In this document: one piece after another, positions 30,834 to 39,532 of the stretch | How the letters are laid out: each line of letters begins with the position of its first letter | How positions within the stretch are numbered: the stretch's first letter is position 1 | NCBI RefSeq assembly: GCF_019793465.1 | Contig: NZ_JAILYJ010000009.1 | Location: 62,001-126,000 of the forward strand | Source of the DNA: Rhizobium croatiense | Lineage (GTDB): Bacteria; Pseudomonadota; Alphaproteobacteria; Rhizobiales; Rhizobiaceae | Length of the DNA stretch: 64,000 nt | Direction: 5' to 3' | Notes under the pieces: generated by a model | Database searches by the model: none | What the model was told of the DNA's origin: nothing | What the model saw: only the letters and a program-made list of their open reading frames with translations | Program-made: the position numbers and the translations under genes

Positions 30834-30857
30834 ATTGACTATTACGTAAAAGTCAAT
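30834..30857. promoter_or_regulatory. Putative MerR operator
   Basis: ATTGACT (30834-30840) and AGTCAAT (30851-30857) form a perfect 7-bp inverted repeat with a 10-base spacer that includes TTACGTAAA. It lies 30 bases upstream of the MerR gene start. The TTACGTAAA core resembles the site reported for LiuR-type MerR regulators of acyl-CoA catabolism; that link is inference. Confidence 0.45.
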
Positions 30858-30886
30858 ATTATTGCCGGTTCGACGACGGGGAACAC

Positions 30887-31279
30887 ATGCCGGTGAACAA
30901 ATATTATAGCATAACGGAGCTCACGCGCGAATTCGGTGTCTCGACGCGCACGCTCCGATTCTACGAGGATGAGGGGCTGATCCATCCGGAGCGGCGAGGG
31001 CGCACCCGCCTGTTCCGGCCGGCGGATCGCCGGCTGATTGGCGAAATCCTGCGCGGGCGGCGGATCGGTTTCACCATCGCGGAAATTCGCGAGATCATCC
31101 AGGTCTACAAGGAGCCGCCGGGCGAACTCGGCCAGCTGAAGCTTCTGATGAAGCGCGTCGACGAGAAGCGTGAGGACCTGCGCCAGAAGCGCAAGGATAT
31201 AGACGACACGCTGACGGAACTCGACAATATCGAGGAGGCCTGCCTCGGCCGCCTCGCCGAAATCGGCGTCACCACCTGA
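30887..31279 (+). CDS. MerR-family transcriptional regulator (LiuR-like)
   Basis: A 130-residue MerR regulator. The winged helix-turn-helix is KYYSITELTREFGVSTRTLR followed by FYEDEGLIHPERRGRTRLF; a long dimerisation coiled coil (LKLLMKRVDEKREDLRQKRK) and a short C-terminal tail follow. There is no cysteine-rich metal site, so it is not a mercury or copper sensor. The N-terminus resembles the LiuR group, which controls branched-chain amino acid and acyl-CoA breakdown, but its targets are not visible here. It probably regulates itself through the inverted repeat upstream. Confidence 0.88.
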   Translation: MPVNKYYSITELTREFGVSTRTLRFYEDEGLIHPERRGRTRLFRPADRRLIGEILRGRRIGFTIAEIREIIQVYKEPPGELGQLKLLMKRVDEKREDLRQKRKDIDDTLTELDNIEEACLGRLAEIGVTT

Positions 31280-31306
31280 CAACGGGGGCAGAGCCTTCGT
31301 CCGTCC

Positions 31307-32296
31307 CTATTCCGCCTCGGCGCTGCATTCGGTGACGAGCGTCTGCACCCGGTCATCCTTCTGGACGTCGATCTCGTTCGCCTGCAGTGGGATCAACAGG
31401 TTTTGGGCCTGCAATTTTCCGAGCGTACACTGGCAGAAACTCCGGCAGAGCGCTTCACCTTGCTGCATCACGCAAGTGGAGTTGCATTGCCTTAGGTAAG
31501 TTTCCGCCGGATCCGGCTTTGGCGGCGGGACGAGAAGGGAAAGCCCGTAGGCGATGGCGATCAGCACCGGCTGGTGGATGAGATAGAAGGCAAGGCTGTG
31601 ACGGCCGAGCCGGGCCGGCCACCAGGAGCCGGTGCCAAGGGCGGCAAGCCGGTGCGGCAGACCGGTTCTGATGGCGATCGAGGCGATGCTCAGTCCGGCA
31701 AAGAACGGCGTTGCCCAGGGAAACAGTGGCACGTAGTCGTTCGATCGTTGCGGCATTTCGGCAAGGCCGATCCACGCGAGATATCGCGGATCGAAAAAGG
31801 ACGAGCGCAGCAGCCCCGGCGTGCCGAAATTATCGGTGATCCAGGCGGCCAGGAGTGCCAACGTGACGACGAGCGTGACGGCGAGCGGCAGCCGGATGAA
31901 AACGATGCCGATGAGTGTGAGCGCCGCGATACAATGCAGAATGCCGAAATAGATCCACCCGTCCGGCATCGCGATGCGGGTGACGATCGAAATGGCCGCG
32001 GCTGCCGCGGCAATCATGCCCAAACGCTTCCAGAAGGACGGCCAGCGAATCGTCGGCGTGCTGGAAAGCACCAGACTGACGCCGACGATGAAGAGGAAGG
32101 TCGTGGCGATCGCCCGGGCATAGATCTTCAGCCAGCCGGTCTCGGCCGTGCCCGGCGCGAGATATCCCATGAACTCCAGGTCCCAGGAGAAATGGTAGCT
32201 CGCCATGGCGATCAGCGCGATGCCGCGCGCCGTATCCAGTAGACCGATGCGTGGCGGTCTTGCCGCCGCATCGGCCTGCATTGCCGGCATGGTCAT
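31307..32296 (-). CDS. DUF1624 membrane acyltransferase-like protein
   Basis: A 329-residue inner-membrane protein with about eight helices. The DUF1624 signature is IGLLDTARGIALIAMASYHFSWD at the N-terminus, in the heparan-alpha-glucosaminide N-acetyltransferase-like group; the acceptor is unknown. The C-terminus after residue 265 is unusual: a soluble tail with five cysteines (QCNSTCVMQQGEALCRSFCQ and CTL). The start overlaps the DUF599 stop by one base (TGATG), so they are coupled. A TTG three bases earlier could also start it. Confidence 0.85.
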   Translation of the reverse strand: MTMPAMQADAAARPPRIGLLDTARGIALIAMASYHFSWDLEFMGYLAPGTAETGWLKIYARAIATTFLFIVGVSLVLSSTPTIRWPSFWKRLGMIAAAAAAISIVTRIAMPDGWIYFGILHCIAALTLIGIVFIRLPLAVTLVVTLALLAAWITDNFGTPGLLRSSFFDPRYLAWIGLAEMPQRSNDYVPLFPWATPFFAGLSIASIAIRTGLPHRLAALGTGSWWPARLGRHSLAFYLIHQPVLIAIAYGLSLLVPPPKPDPAETYLRQCNSTCVMQQGEALCRSFCQCTLGKLQAQNLLIPLQANEIDVQKDDRVQTLVTECSAEAE

Positions 32297-33060
32297 CAAA
32301 GTCTCCCGGTCAGATCATTTCCGTCGTTCGACGGCATGTCGCGGCGAAGTGCGGAAAGGTGAAGATTGGATGGCGGGCCGGCATCCATGATCGCCAGCCG
32401 CGCCTCCGAGAAGAACTGCCGCCGTGTCAGCACGAAGATGACGATCGCCGTCGTCAGCATGAAGACATAAGGGTTGATGAACCAGCCGAGGTAGCCGATC
32501 GACAGAAAGATCGCCCTGAGACCTTCGTTGAAATGGCTGCCCGCGATGACATTCATGCGGATGACCCGTTCGGCGGCGCGCTCGGCGGCGATGACGTCGC
32601 TCTCTGTGTCGCGCATCATCGGGATGGCACCGAAAAGGATGGTGCAATAGTTGAACAGCCGATAAGACCAGCCGAACTTGAAGAAGGCATAGCCGAAAAG
32701 CGCCGCAAGCCCACCGACCTTCATCTCGAAGGCGGCATGGCCGCTGTGGAAGACGAAGGGCAGGTCGGCAAAGACGGCGTCGACCTTCTCCGTCGCGCCG
32801 AGCAGGGCGAAGCAGCTGCCGATCGCGAAAATCGAGGTGGAGGCGAAAAAAGCCGTGCCGTTCTGCAGGCCGGCCATGATCTGCGTGTCGATCATCTTCA
32901 GGTCGCGGCGCAGCGAATTGTAGATCCAATCTCGCCGCCGTTCGGTCATCGCATGAGTCAGGCTGGTACGGCCGAAGAAGGTGCGGCCCTTCAACAGCCA
33001 GGAATAACCCGCCCAGACACAGGCAAAGAAGGCCAGAGCAATGTAGTCCGCCGTCGTCAT
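32296..33060 (-). CDS. DUF599 family membrane protein
   Basis: A 254-residue inner-membrane protein with about four helices in the DUF599 family; its function is not known. Recognisable parts are ACVWAGYSWLLKGR, LTHAMTERRRDWIYNSLRR, and FFKFGWSYRLFNYCTILFGA. It is translationally coupled to DUF1624 by a one-base overlap (TGATG), and the two may act together at the membrane. The reading frame continues upstream over the repeat region, but the family N-terminus fixes the ATG at 33060. Confidence 0.88.
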   Translation of the reverse strand: MTTADYIALAFFACVWAGYSWLLKGRTFFGRTSLTHAMTERRRDWIYNSLRRDLKMIDTQIMAGLQNGTAFFASTSIFAIGSCFALLGATEKVDAVFADLPFVFHSGHAAFEMKVGGLAALFGYAFFKFGWSYRLFNYCTILFGAIPMMRDTESDVIAAERAAERVIRMNVIAGSHFNEGLRAIFLSIGYLGWFINPYVFMLTTAIVIFVLTRRQFFSEARLAIMDAGPPSNLHLSALRRDMPSNDGNDLTGRL

Positions 33061-33460
33061 CACTGATTCAGTCTCCGCATGAAGTGCGGCCACCTTACAT
33101 ATGCATCGAGATGCTGCAATGACCGGTGAGCCAGCGCCGCCGGATTTTGGCGCGCGGCGCGTCCGGAATGACGCTGCAACACTTGAATCTGTAAATCGCA
33201 GTTTCCGAAAAGCGATTCCGATTTTCCGGCCGACATGCCAGAACAGGATGATTTCGGGTCGGGTCGGCGAAATCAGAATCCTGTGCCAAATTAACAAGTT
33301 AGAGCATGACGTCGTCCGAACGCCGCTTCCGCTTTTCGGCATCATGCTCTGGGTGTATGGTCCCGGGATGTCGCATCGGCTCCAGGCGATGTCGGTGGCT
33401 CGCACGGGTTCGAAACCGACCTTGCTTAAGCTTGCATCCTCATATTCAGAAGGCGCATCC
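33061..33460. other. Long intergenic region between DUF599 and sdaA
   Basis: 400 bases between divergent genes. It holds the mosaic repeat at 33190-33350 and, at about 33358-33422, a stretch with a tRNA-like T-arm (GGGTTCGAAACCG) but no matching acceptor stem. Promoters for both genes must lie here; I could not single out clear hexamers. Confidence 0.5.
33190..33350. repeat. Rhizobium mosaic palindromic element, copy 3 (with degenerate half)
   Basis: 33245-33350 aligns end to end with 16571-16676. Its core pairs AGCATGACG (33303-33311) with CATCATGCT (33340-33348). A further degenerate half-element (CGCAGTTTCCGAAAAGCG, then TTTTCCGGCCGACATGCC) precedes it at about 33195-33238, giving a mosaic look. 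It fills most of the gap between DUF599 and sdaA. Confidence 0.78.
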
Positions 33461-34864
<1,404 letters not shown>

Positions 34865-34877
34865 GTTTGCGACCGCG

Positions 34878-34935
34878 TCAGAGCGGTTCAACTTTTCAGC
34901 AAGTGCAAAACCGCTGCACAGTTTCGCCCGGCATG
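34878..34935. repeat. Partial mosaic palindromic element, copy 4
   Basis: AGAGCGGTT...AAAACCGCT pairs, followed by GCACAGTTTCGCCCGGCATGCC. The AACCGCTGCACA(C/G)TT core and the GCATGC-type arm match the second module of the copies at 27316-27364 and 54660-54703, but the left arm is missing. It lies between sdaA and the DUF1489 gene. Confidence 0.6.
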
Positions 34936-34980
34936 CCGTAGGCGCTTGACGCTCGCCGCCAAAAGGATTTCAACGGCGGT

Positions 34981-35418
34981 ATGGCATTGCATCTCATCAA
35001 ACTCTGTGTCGGCGCCGACTCGATCGACGATCTGCGCGAATGGGTGGCGGAACGTTCGCTACGCGCCATTGCCACCGGGCTCGAGCCGCATTCCGTGCAT
35101 ACGACCCGCATGGTGCCCAAACGCATGGAGGAGCTGCTCGACGGCGGCTCGCTCTACTGGGTGATCAAGGGGCAGGTGCAGGCGAGACAGCGGCTGCTCG
35201 GCATCGAGAACTTCACCGACGCCGAAGGGATTTCACGCTGCCGCCTGATGCTCGGTCCCGAAGTCATCGAAACCGCGGTACAGCCGAAGCGGCCGTTCCA
35301 GGGCTGGCGCTACTATGCGCAGGATGACGTGCCGGCCGATTTGGCGAGCCTGGGCGCCGGCATCGCCGAGATGCCGGCCGACCTGCGACGCGAGCTTACC
35401 GAGCTCGGCCTGCTCTAA
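34981..35418 (+). CDS. DUF1489 family protein
   Basis: A 145-residue cytosolic protein of the alphaproteobacterial DUF1489 family, function unknown. The family start MALHLIKLCVGADSIDDL and the blocks HTTRMVPKRMEELL, GSLYWVIKGQVQARQ and PFQGWRYYAQDDVPADL are evident. The MVPKR plus W-rich region could contact nucleic acid, but that is speculation. It follows sdaA after about 115 bases containing a partial mosaic repeat, so it may be transcribed separately. Confidence 0.9.
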   Translation: MALHLIKLCVGADSIDDLREWVAERSLRAIATGLEPHSVHTTRMVPKRMEELLDGGSLYWVIKGQVQARQRLLGIENFTDAEGISRCRLMLGPEVIETAVQPKRPFQGWRYYAQDDVPADLASLGAGIAEMPADLRRELTELGLL

Positions 35419-35459
35419 CCTCTATTGCCGAAGACAACGTTCCCGACAGCACCGGCGGC

Positions 35460-35735
35460 TCAGCGCAGGCGCAATTGCACCGGGGCGCTGCCGTCGGGCG
35501 AGGTCACATGCAGATGGATCCGGGCTTCCGGCTGGGAATAGCGCCAGGCGCGAGCGCCGTGGCAAAGCAGCAGGTTGATGAGATCGCGGGTCTTGGCAGA
35601 TTTCGCTCTCGGCCGCGGCAGGCCCATCTCGGCGAGCCGCAGCGCCGCTTCGTGCAGCGGATGCAGGGCTGAGCGCCCCTTGGCCCCGATGCGGCGGTCG
35701 CCTGGCATTCCCGGAACATTTTCATTGATTGCCAT
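35460..35735 (-). CDS. Small hypothetical protein
   Basis: A 91-residue protein that I do not recognise. It has a basic N-terminal half (RPRAKSAKTRDLINLLL) and a C-terminal strand-rich part (ARIHLHVTSPDGSAPVQL), and no signal peptide. The ATG at 35735 has GGGGAAA about 6 bases upstream. It is convergent with the DUF1489 gene and lies on the same strand as the DacA-like gene, about 114 bases downstream of it. Support is limited to its start site and the lack of a competing gene. Confidence 0.5.
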   Translation of the reverse strand: MAINENVPGMPGDRRIGAKGRSALHPLHEAALRLAEMGLPRPRAKSAKTRDLINLLLCHGARAWRYSQPEARIHLHVTSPDGSAPVQLRLR

Positions 35736-35848
35736 TGTTTTCCCCGTACGCACTACTGATCGAGTTCAAGAATGGTGGCCGGAAACGCAAACACCGATTC
35801 CGGCCGTTACCAATGCCGCCGGCCATGTTGCAGGCAGCATCGAATAGC

Positions 35849-37426
35849 TCATTGTGCAGCCGCCCAGCACTTGATGCCGGCCTTCTTCAAGGCCTTGCAG
35901 GCGTTGACCGCATCACGCTGATCATCGAAGCCGCCGAAGCGGGCGCGGTAGACCTGGTCATTGCCCGTACCGTAGGCGACGGCGAAGGGTTTTGCCGAGG
36001 CCAGCGCCTTGCCGCCCTTGCTCTTGGCGCCCTCCAGAAGGTCCATGGCCATCTGCCGGCTCGGCGAGACGCCGACCTGTACGACCCAGCCCCCCGGCGC
36101 GACGCTTGCCGGGGCGGAGCTGGTCGAAGCAGTCGTGACGTGATCGACGGCGGCGCTGTCCGGTTCGGCAGGTGCTGCGGCCGGAGCCTGCGGCTTGAAG
36201 CTCGTGGTCTTGACCTTGGTCGGTGCCGGCATGGCCTGGGCGATCAGCGGGTTGTCTGACTTCGTCGCGGATGTTTCGGTATAGGCGACTTCGGTTGCGG
36301 CCACCTGATAGCGAGCGTCCGGCAGCGGCCCCTTGTGCGGCAGGCCGAGATCGGCGGCAGCGGCGGAAATCGGCGGCTGCGCTGCGGTGATCGTCTTTGC
36401 GACCTGTTGCTGGGCGACCTGTTGCTGGGCGACCGGCTGCGGGGCGAGCTGCTGTCGGGCCTTCTGCGGCTGAACCGGAGCGGGCGTTTCGATAATCGCC
36501 GGGGCAGGGGCTGCTTGAGCCACCAGCGCCGAGTTTCCGCCGCGGCTCGACGCCTTGGGCAGGTAAGTGGCGATCAGATTGCGCATCTGGGCGTCGCGAG
36601 CCGCTCCGGAAGTACCGCCAAGCACCACGCTGACGATCGACTTGCCGTCAACTTGGACAGAACTCACAAGATTGAAGCCGGCGGCCCGCGTGTAACCGGT
36701 TTTGATTCCGTCGACACCGCGCACCGAGCCGACCAGCCGGTTATGACTGCGGATCGTGCGGCTGCCGAACTTGAAGGCGCGGGTGGAAAAATAGCCGTAA
36801 TATTGCGGGAAATGCTGACGGAGAGCGATGCCGAGGCGGGCCTGGTCGCGCGCCGTCGTCATCTGCGCAGTGTTCGGAAGGCCGTTGGCGTTGCGATAGG
36901 TCGTGCGGGTCATGCCGAGAGCATGCGCCTTGGCTGTCATCAACTGGGCAAAGCGATCCTCGCTGCCTGCCAGCAGTTCGCCGAGGGCGGTTGAGGCATC
37001 ATTCGCCGACAGAGTGACGAGACCGAGGATGCCCTGTTCCACGGTAATCGTGCCGCCGGCGCGCACGCCAAGTTTGGTGGGCGCCTGGGCAGCGGCATGA
37101 GCGGAGAAGGGAACCGGCGTGTCGAGACGGATGCGCCCCTGCTCCAGCGCTTCGAAGACCATGTAGAGTGTCATCATCTTGGTTAGCGAGGCCGGGTATT
37201 GCAGCCGATCGGCGTTCTCGCTGTAGAGAACGTTGCCGGTCTTGGCGTCGACGACGATGCCTGCATATTTCGGATTGGCCGTCTTCGCTTCCGCATTGAC
37301 TGAATCAACCAGGACGACCGTGAGAGCCACCGAAAGGATCGCCAGGAGCTTTGCGAAAAAGCTGCCGGACCGGAATGATGATACGGAGGAGACTGACCTT
37401 GACACTATTCCACTCTTCGCTTGCAT
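35849..37426 (-). CDS. D-alanyl-D-alanine carboxypeptidase with SPOR domain
   Basis: A roughly 525-residue penicillin-binding protein of the DacA (PBP5/6) type. After a long basic N-region and signal peptide (LLAILSVALTVVLVDSVNA) the S11 domain shows all three active-site motifs: SLTK (SxxK), SAND (SxN) and KTG in GIKTGYT. A Gln/Pro/Ala-rich linker with QQVAQQQVAK repeats leads to a C-terminal SPOR domain (GGWVVQVGVSPSRQ...) that binds denuded peptidoglycan, for example at the septum. ATG 37426 is my choice; a GTG at 37453 is an alternative. Confidence 0.92.
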   Translation of the reverse strand: MQAKSGIVSRSVSSVSSFRSGSFFAKLLAILSVALTVVLVDSVNAEAKTANPKYAGIVVDAKTGNVLYSENADRLQYPASLTKMMTLYMVFEALEQGRIRLDTPVPFSAHAAAQAPTKLGVRAGGTITVEQGILGLVTLSANDASTALGELLAGSEDRFAQLMTAKAHALGMTRTTYRNANGLPNTAQMTTARDQARLGIALRQHFPQYYGYFSTRAFKFGSRTIRSHNRLVGSVRGVDGIKTGYTRAAGFNLVSSVQVDGKSIVSVVLGGTSGAARDAQMRNLIATYLPKASSRGGNSALVAQAAPAPAIIETPAPVQPQKARQQLAPQPVAQQQVAQQQVAKTITAAQPPISAAAADLGLPHKGPLPDARYQVAATEVAYTETSATKSDNPLIAQAMPAPTKVKTTSFKPQAPAAAPAEPDSAAVDHVTTASTSSAPASVAPGGWVVQVGVSPSRQMAMDLLEGAKSKGGKALASAKPFAVAYGTGNDQVYRARFGGFDDQRDAVNACKALKKAGIKCWAAAQ

Positions 37427-37544
37427 TTCAGATATTGGGCAGGAACCGCACACCCCCCGCCGTATAGCTCGTCTTTTGAAATTACCGATTCAGCGTTACC
37501 AATCCGTTTATGATGAATCGTTTCACTCGCCTTCCGGAAGCATT

Positions 37545-38291
37545 TTAGGGACCTGTCGCAGAACGGTTCATAAGACGCGCCTCTACAAAGGTGCGGATCG
37601 CGGCATCAATATGTTCCCAATCGTCGAGATGGTTGCTGGAGAAGCGGTAGAGGACGCTGAGATCCTTGCCGACCTTGATATCTCGCTGGCAATCACCGCT
37701 TGCCGCCTTGTCCGGGGTTGACGGCAATATGCAGCGCACGACGTAGTCCGGTTCGCCCTTGACAGGTGCCGTCAGCAGCACTTCGTCGCCATAGCCGGCA
37801 TCGGCGCGAAGACGGTGCAGCGTCAATCGGTCGCGAAAAGCCTCGGACGGTCCTTCGATCAGATGCGAATAGATCGGCTCCAGCCGGCCGGACATGTCGC
37901 GCGACATGGTGCTCTGGGCGATCTGCAGGAAGATCAGCCCGGAGGATTGGGCGACATCGTCGAATCGAAGATGGTTGTCCTTGCCGTAACCCCGCATGTC
38001 AGGCCAGGCGAGGTAGAGATCGACGCGCTCGGCCGCACCTTCATGCCGCTGGCTCGGGAAGCGGATGGCATTCTCGGGCAGTTTCACGGTGTCGCGGCCG
38101 ATGGTCAGCGTGATTTCAGATGTGCTGTCGGTATTGCCGGCAAGGGAGATGTGCCGGCCGAACCAACGACCTGCGATGCTGATGGCGACAGTCAGGACCG
38201 CAAGGACGGCGATCACCGCCATCGTGCGCAGGAGGAAACCCATGGAAAAAAGCGGCTGCTCGTCCGGTGTGCTTTGCGCGGCTTGGCTCAT
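37545..38291 (-). CDS. Single-pass membrane protein of unknown function
   Basis: A 248-residue protein with a short cytosolic N-terminus, one transmembrane helix (LLRTMAVIAVLAVLTVAIS) and a periplasmic domain. The domain contains GRDTVKLPENAIRFPSQRH and a conserved-looking VDLYLAWPDMRGYG, then two cysteines (VRCILPS, SGDCQRD) that could pair. I do not recognise the family. ATG 38291 is chosen; an in-frame start at 38330 adds Arg-rich residues. It is the gene just upstream of the carboxypeptidase on the same strand, with a gap of about 120 bases. Confidence 0.72.
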   Translation of the reverse strand: MSQAAQSTPDEQPLFSMGFLLRTMAVIAVLAVLTVAISIAGRWFGRHISLAGNTDSTSEITLTIGRDTVKLPENAIRFPSQRHEGAAERVDLYLAWPDMRGYGKDNHLRFDDVAQSSGLIFLQIAQSTMSRDMSGRLEPIYSHLIEGPSEAFRDRLTLHRLRADAGYGDEVLLTAPVKGEPDYVVRCILPSTPDKAASGDCQRDIKVGKDLSVLYRFSSNHLDDWEHIDAAIRTFVEARLMNRSATGP

Positions 38292-38444
38292 GGCGGTTCT
38301 TCGTGTTTCGGTCCGCCGCAGGAAGAACATGAGCCGCCGGTGCCGATGATGAATCTCACCAACATGATCAGACCGGCAGGGTTAATAATTCGCTAAGTTT
38401 TCGGGTTGCCGCTGTACCGGAATGGCCCTTGTCCCAAAAAGGAG

Positions 38445-38476
38445 AGAGCCGTTCCCGGGACAGCGGGAACGGCTCT
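38445..38476 (-). terminator. Intrinsic terminator of the LapG-like gene
   Basis: A perfect 13-bp inverted repeat (38445-38457 with 38464-38476, arms AGAGCCGTTCCCG/CGGGAACGGCTCT) with a 6-base loop. On the minus strand it is followed by CTCCTTTTTGG. It lies about 75 bases past the stop of the gene at 38552-39157. Confidence 0.78.
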
Positions 38477-38551
38477 TGGGCACCGGTCGGGACGGGATGC
38501 GGGGACTGACCGGGCCGGAGCCAGCGCCGGCTTGGCCGGCGGGTTATGCTG

Positions 38552-39157
38552 CTACTTGACGCTACCGACCGCGACGGCGCGGCCGTCCTGAAGCTTCGAC
38601 CAGCGGCCCGGATCATTGGCGGACTGGCGCTTGAGATAGGTGTATTCAGTGTCCGACCACAGCAGCACCTTGTTGCGCATGTTGTCGAGAATGAAGTCGC
38701 CGTGGTCGGTGCGGACCGTCAGCACGGCATGGCCTTCGCCGTTCGGCTGCAACACGACCGTAATCAGCGTGTCGGATGGTGAAAAGCCGTCCTCGATCAG
38801 CATCTTGCGCTTCAGCAGGACATAGTCCTCGCAGTCACCGACGCTGGAGGGATAGGCCCAGCGCTCTTCGACGCCGTAGATCTGTTCATCCGTTTCCGGC
38901 TGGACCGACGAATTGACAGTGTAGTTGACCTTGAGAATTTCCTTCCAGCGCTCCTCGGTGAGAATGGCCGGTCCGGCGTCGCCGCCGGCATAGGCGCATT
39001 CCGTTGGATTTGCCTTGCAGAACTCATAGTGTCCGATCGGCGGGCTGGCATTGCCTGCCAGTGCCATGCTTGCTGGGGTTGCCTGTCCCGAACCCGCCAT
39101 GGTCATCGCGATGACACCGGCCAGAAGGCCGCCTTTCAGGATATTCGCAGTCGTCAT
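38552..39157 (-). CDS. Transglutaminase-like cysteine protease (LapG/BTLCP family)
   Basis: A 201-residue periplasmic protein with a signal peptide (LLAGVIAMTMAGSGQA). The bacterial transglutaminase-like cysteine protease fold (peptidase C93, which includes LapG) is indicated by the triad Cys109 in SVGDCEDYVLLKR, His143 in GEGHAVLTV and Asp158 in FILDNM. LapG cuts biofilm adhesins under control of the c-di-GMP receptor LapD, but no LapD or adhesin gene is in this window, so the substrate is unknown. A GGGGAGACGG site precedes the ATG. Confidence 0.9.
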   Translation of the reverse strand: MTTANILKGGLLAGVIAMTMAGSGQATPASMALAGNASPPIGHYEFCKANPTECAYAGGDAGPAILTEERWKEILKVNYTVNSSVQPETDEQIYGVEERWAYPSSVGDCEDYVLLKRKMLIEDGFSPSDTLITVVLQPNGEGHAVLTVRTDHGDFILDNMRNKVLLWSDTEYTYLKRQSANDPGRWSKLQDGRAVAVGSVK

Positions 39158-39219
39158 TGCCGTCTCCCCTAAGTTGAGGCGACAATGACACTGACGTTTT
39201 TATCTCGCGCAAAATTGCG

Positions 39220-39249
39220 TAATAGAATTAAAGGCTTAGTTGAATCAAA
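39220..39249 (-). promoter_or_regulatory. Candidate promoter of the LapG-like gene
   Basis: On the minus strand, TTTGAT (39249-39244), an 18-base spacer and CTATTA (39225-39220) resemble a sigma-70 promoter, about 62 bases before the start codon. The region is the most AT-rich in the neighbourhood. Confidence 0.4.
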
Positions 39250-39532
39250 TGCCGATAAAACTTGGCTAAAAACAAACTCGAATGCGCATAAAATTCGAGG
39301 CGCATTTGTCTCGAAGTCGATTAAAATTGTAATTTGCGCGGCAAGGCTTTCGCGCTCGAAAAGGCTGTGCTGCCGTCCGGCCATTAAGGGTTTCCCCTGA
39401 GCTGGGTAAACTCCTGCGCGGAAGCCGTCCTTGCCGGCGGCATGCGGTCTTCGGACCAAAGGGCCCGGAATGACTGGAATTGTCCGGCCGATGACCGGAA
39501 AACTGCCGCGCACCGCGACTCAAAAGGAAAAA
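39250..39532. other. AT-rich intergenic region, no gene seen
   Basis: The 375 bases between the LapG-like start and the iminopeptidase stop are markedly lower in GC in the part nearest 39180-39330 (for example AATTAAAGGC, TAAAACTTGG, AAAATTGTAATTT). Apart from the candidate promoter, I see no coding frame with a ribosome site and no convincing hairpin. Confidence 0.5.

Noticed and set aside
33358..33430. A tRNA gene upstream of sdaA
   Set aside because: Only a T-arm-like segment is present; the 5' GGTCCCG does not pair with the 3' side and no anticodon arm forms.
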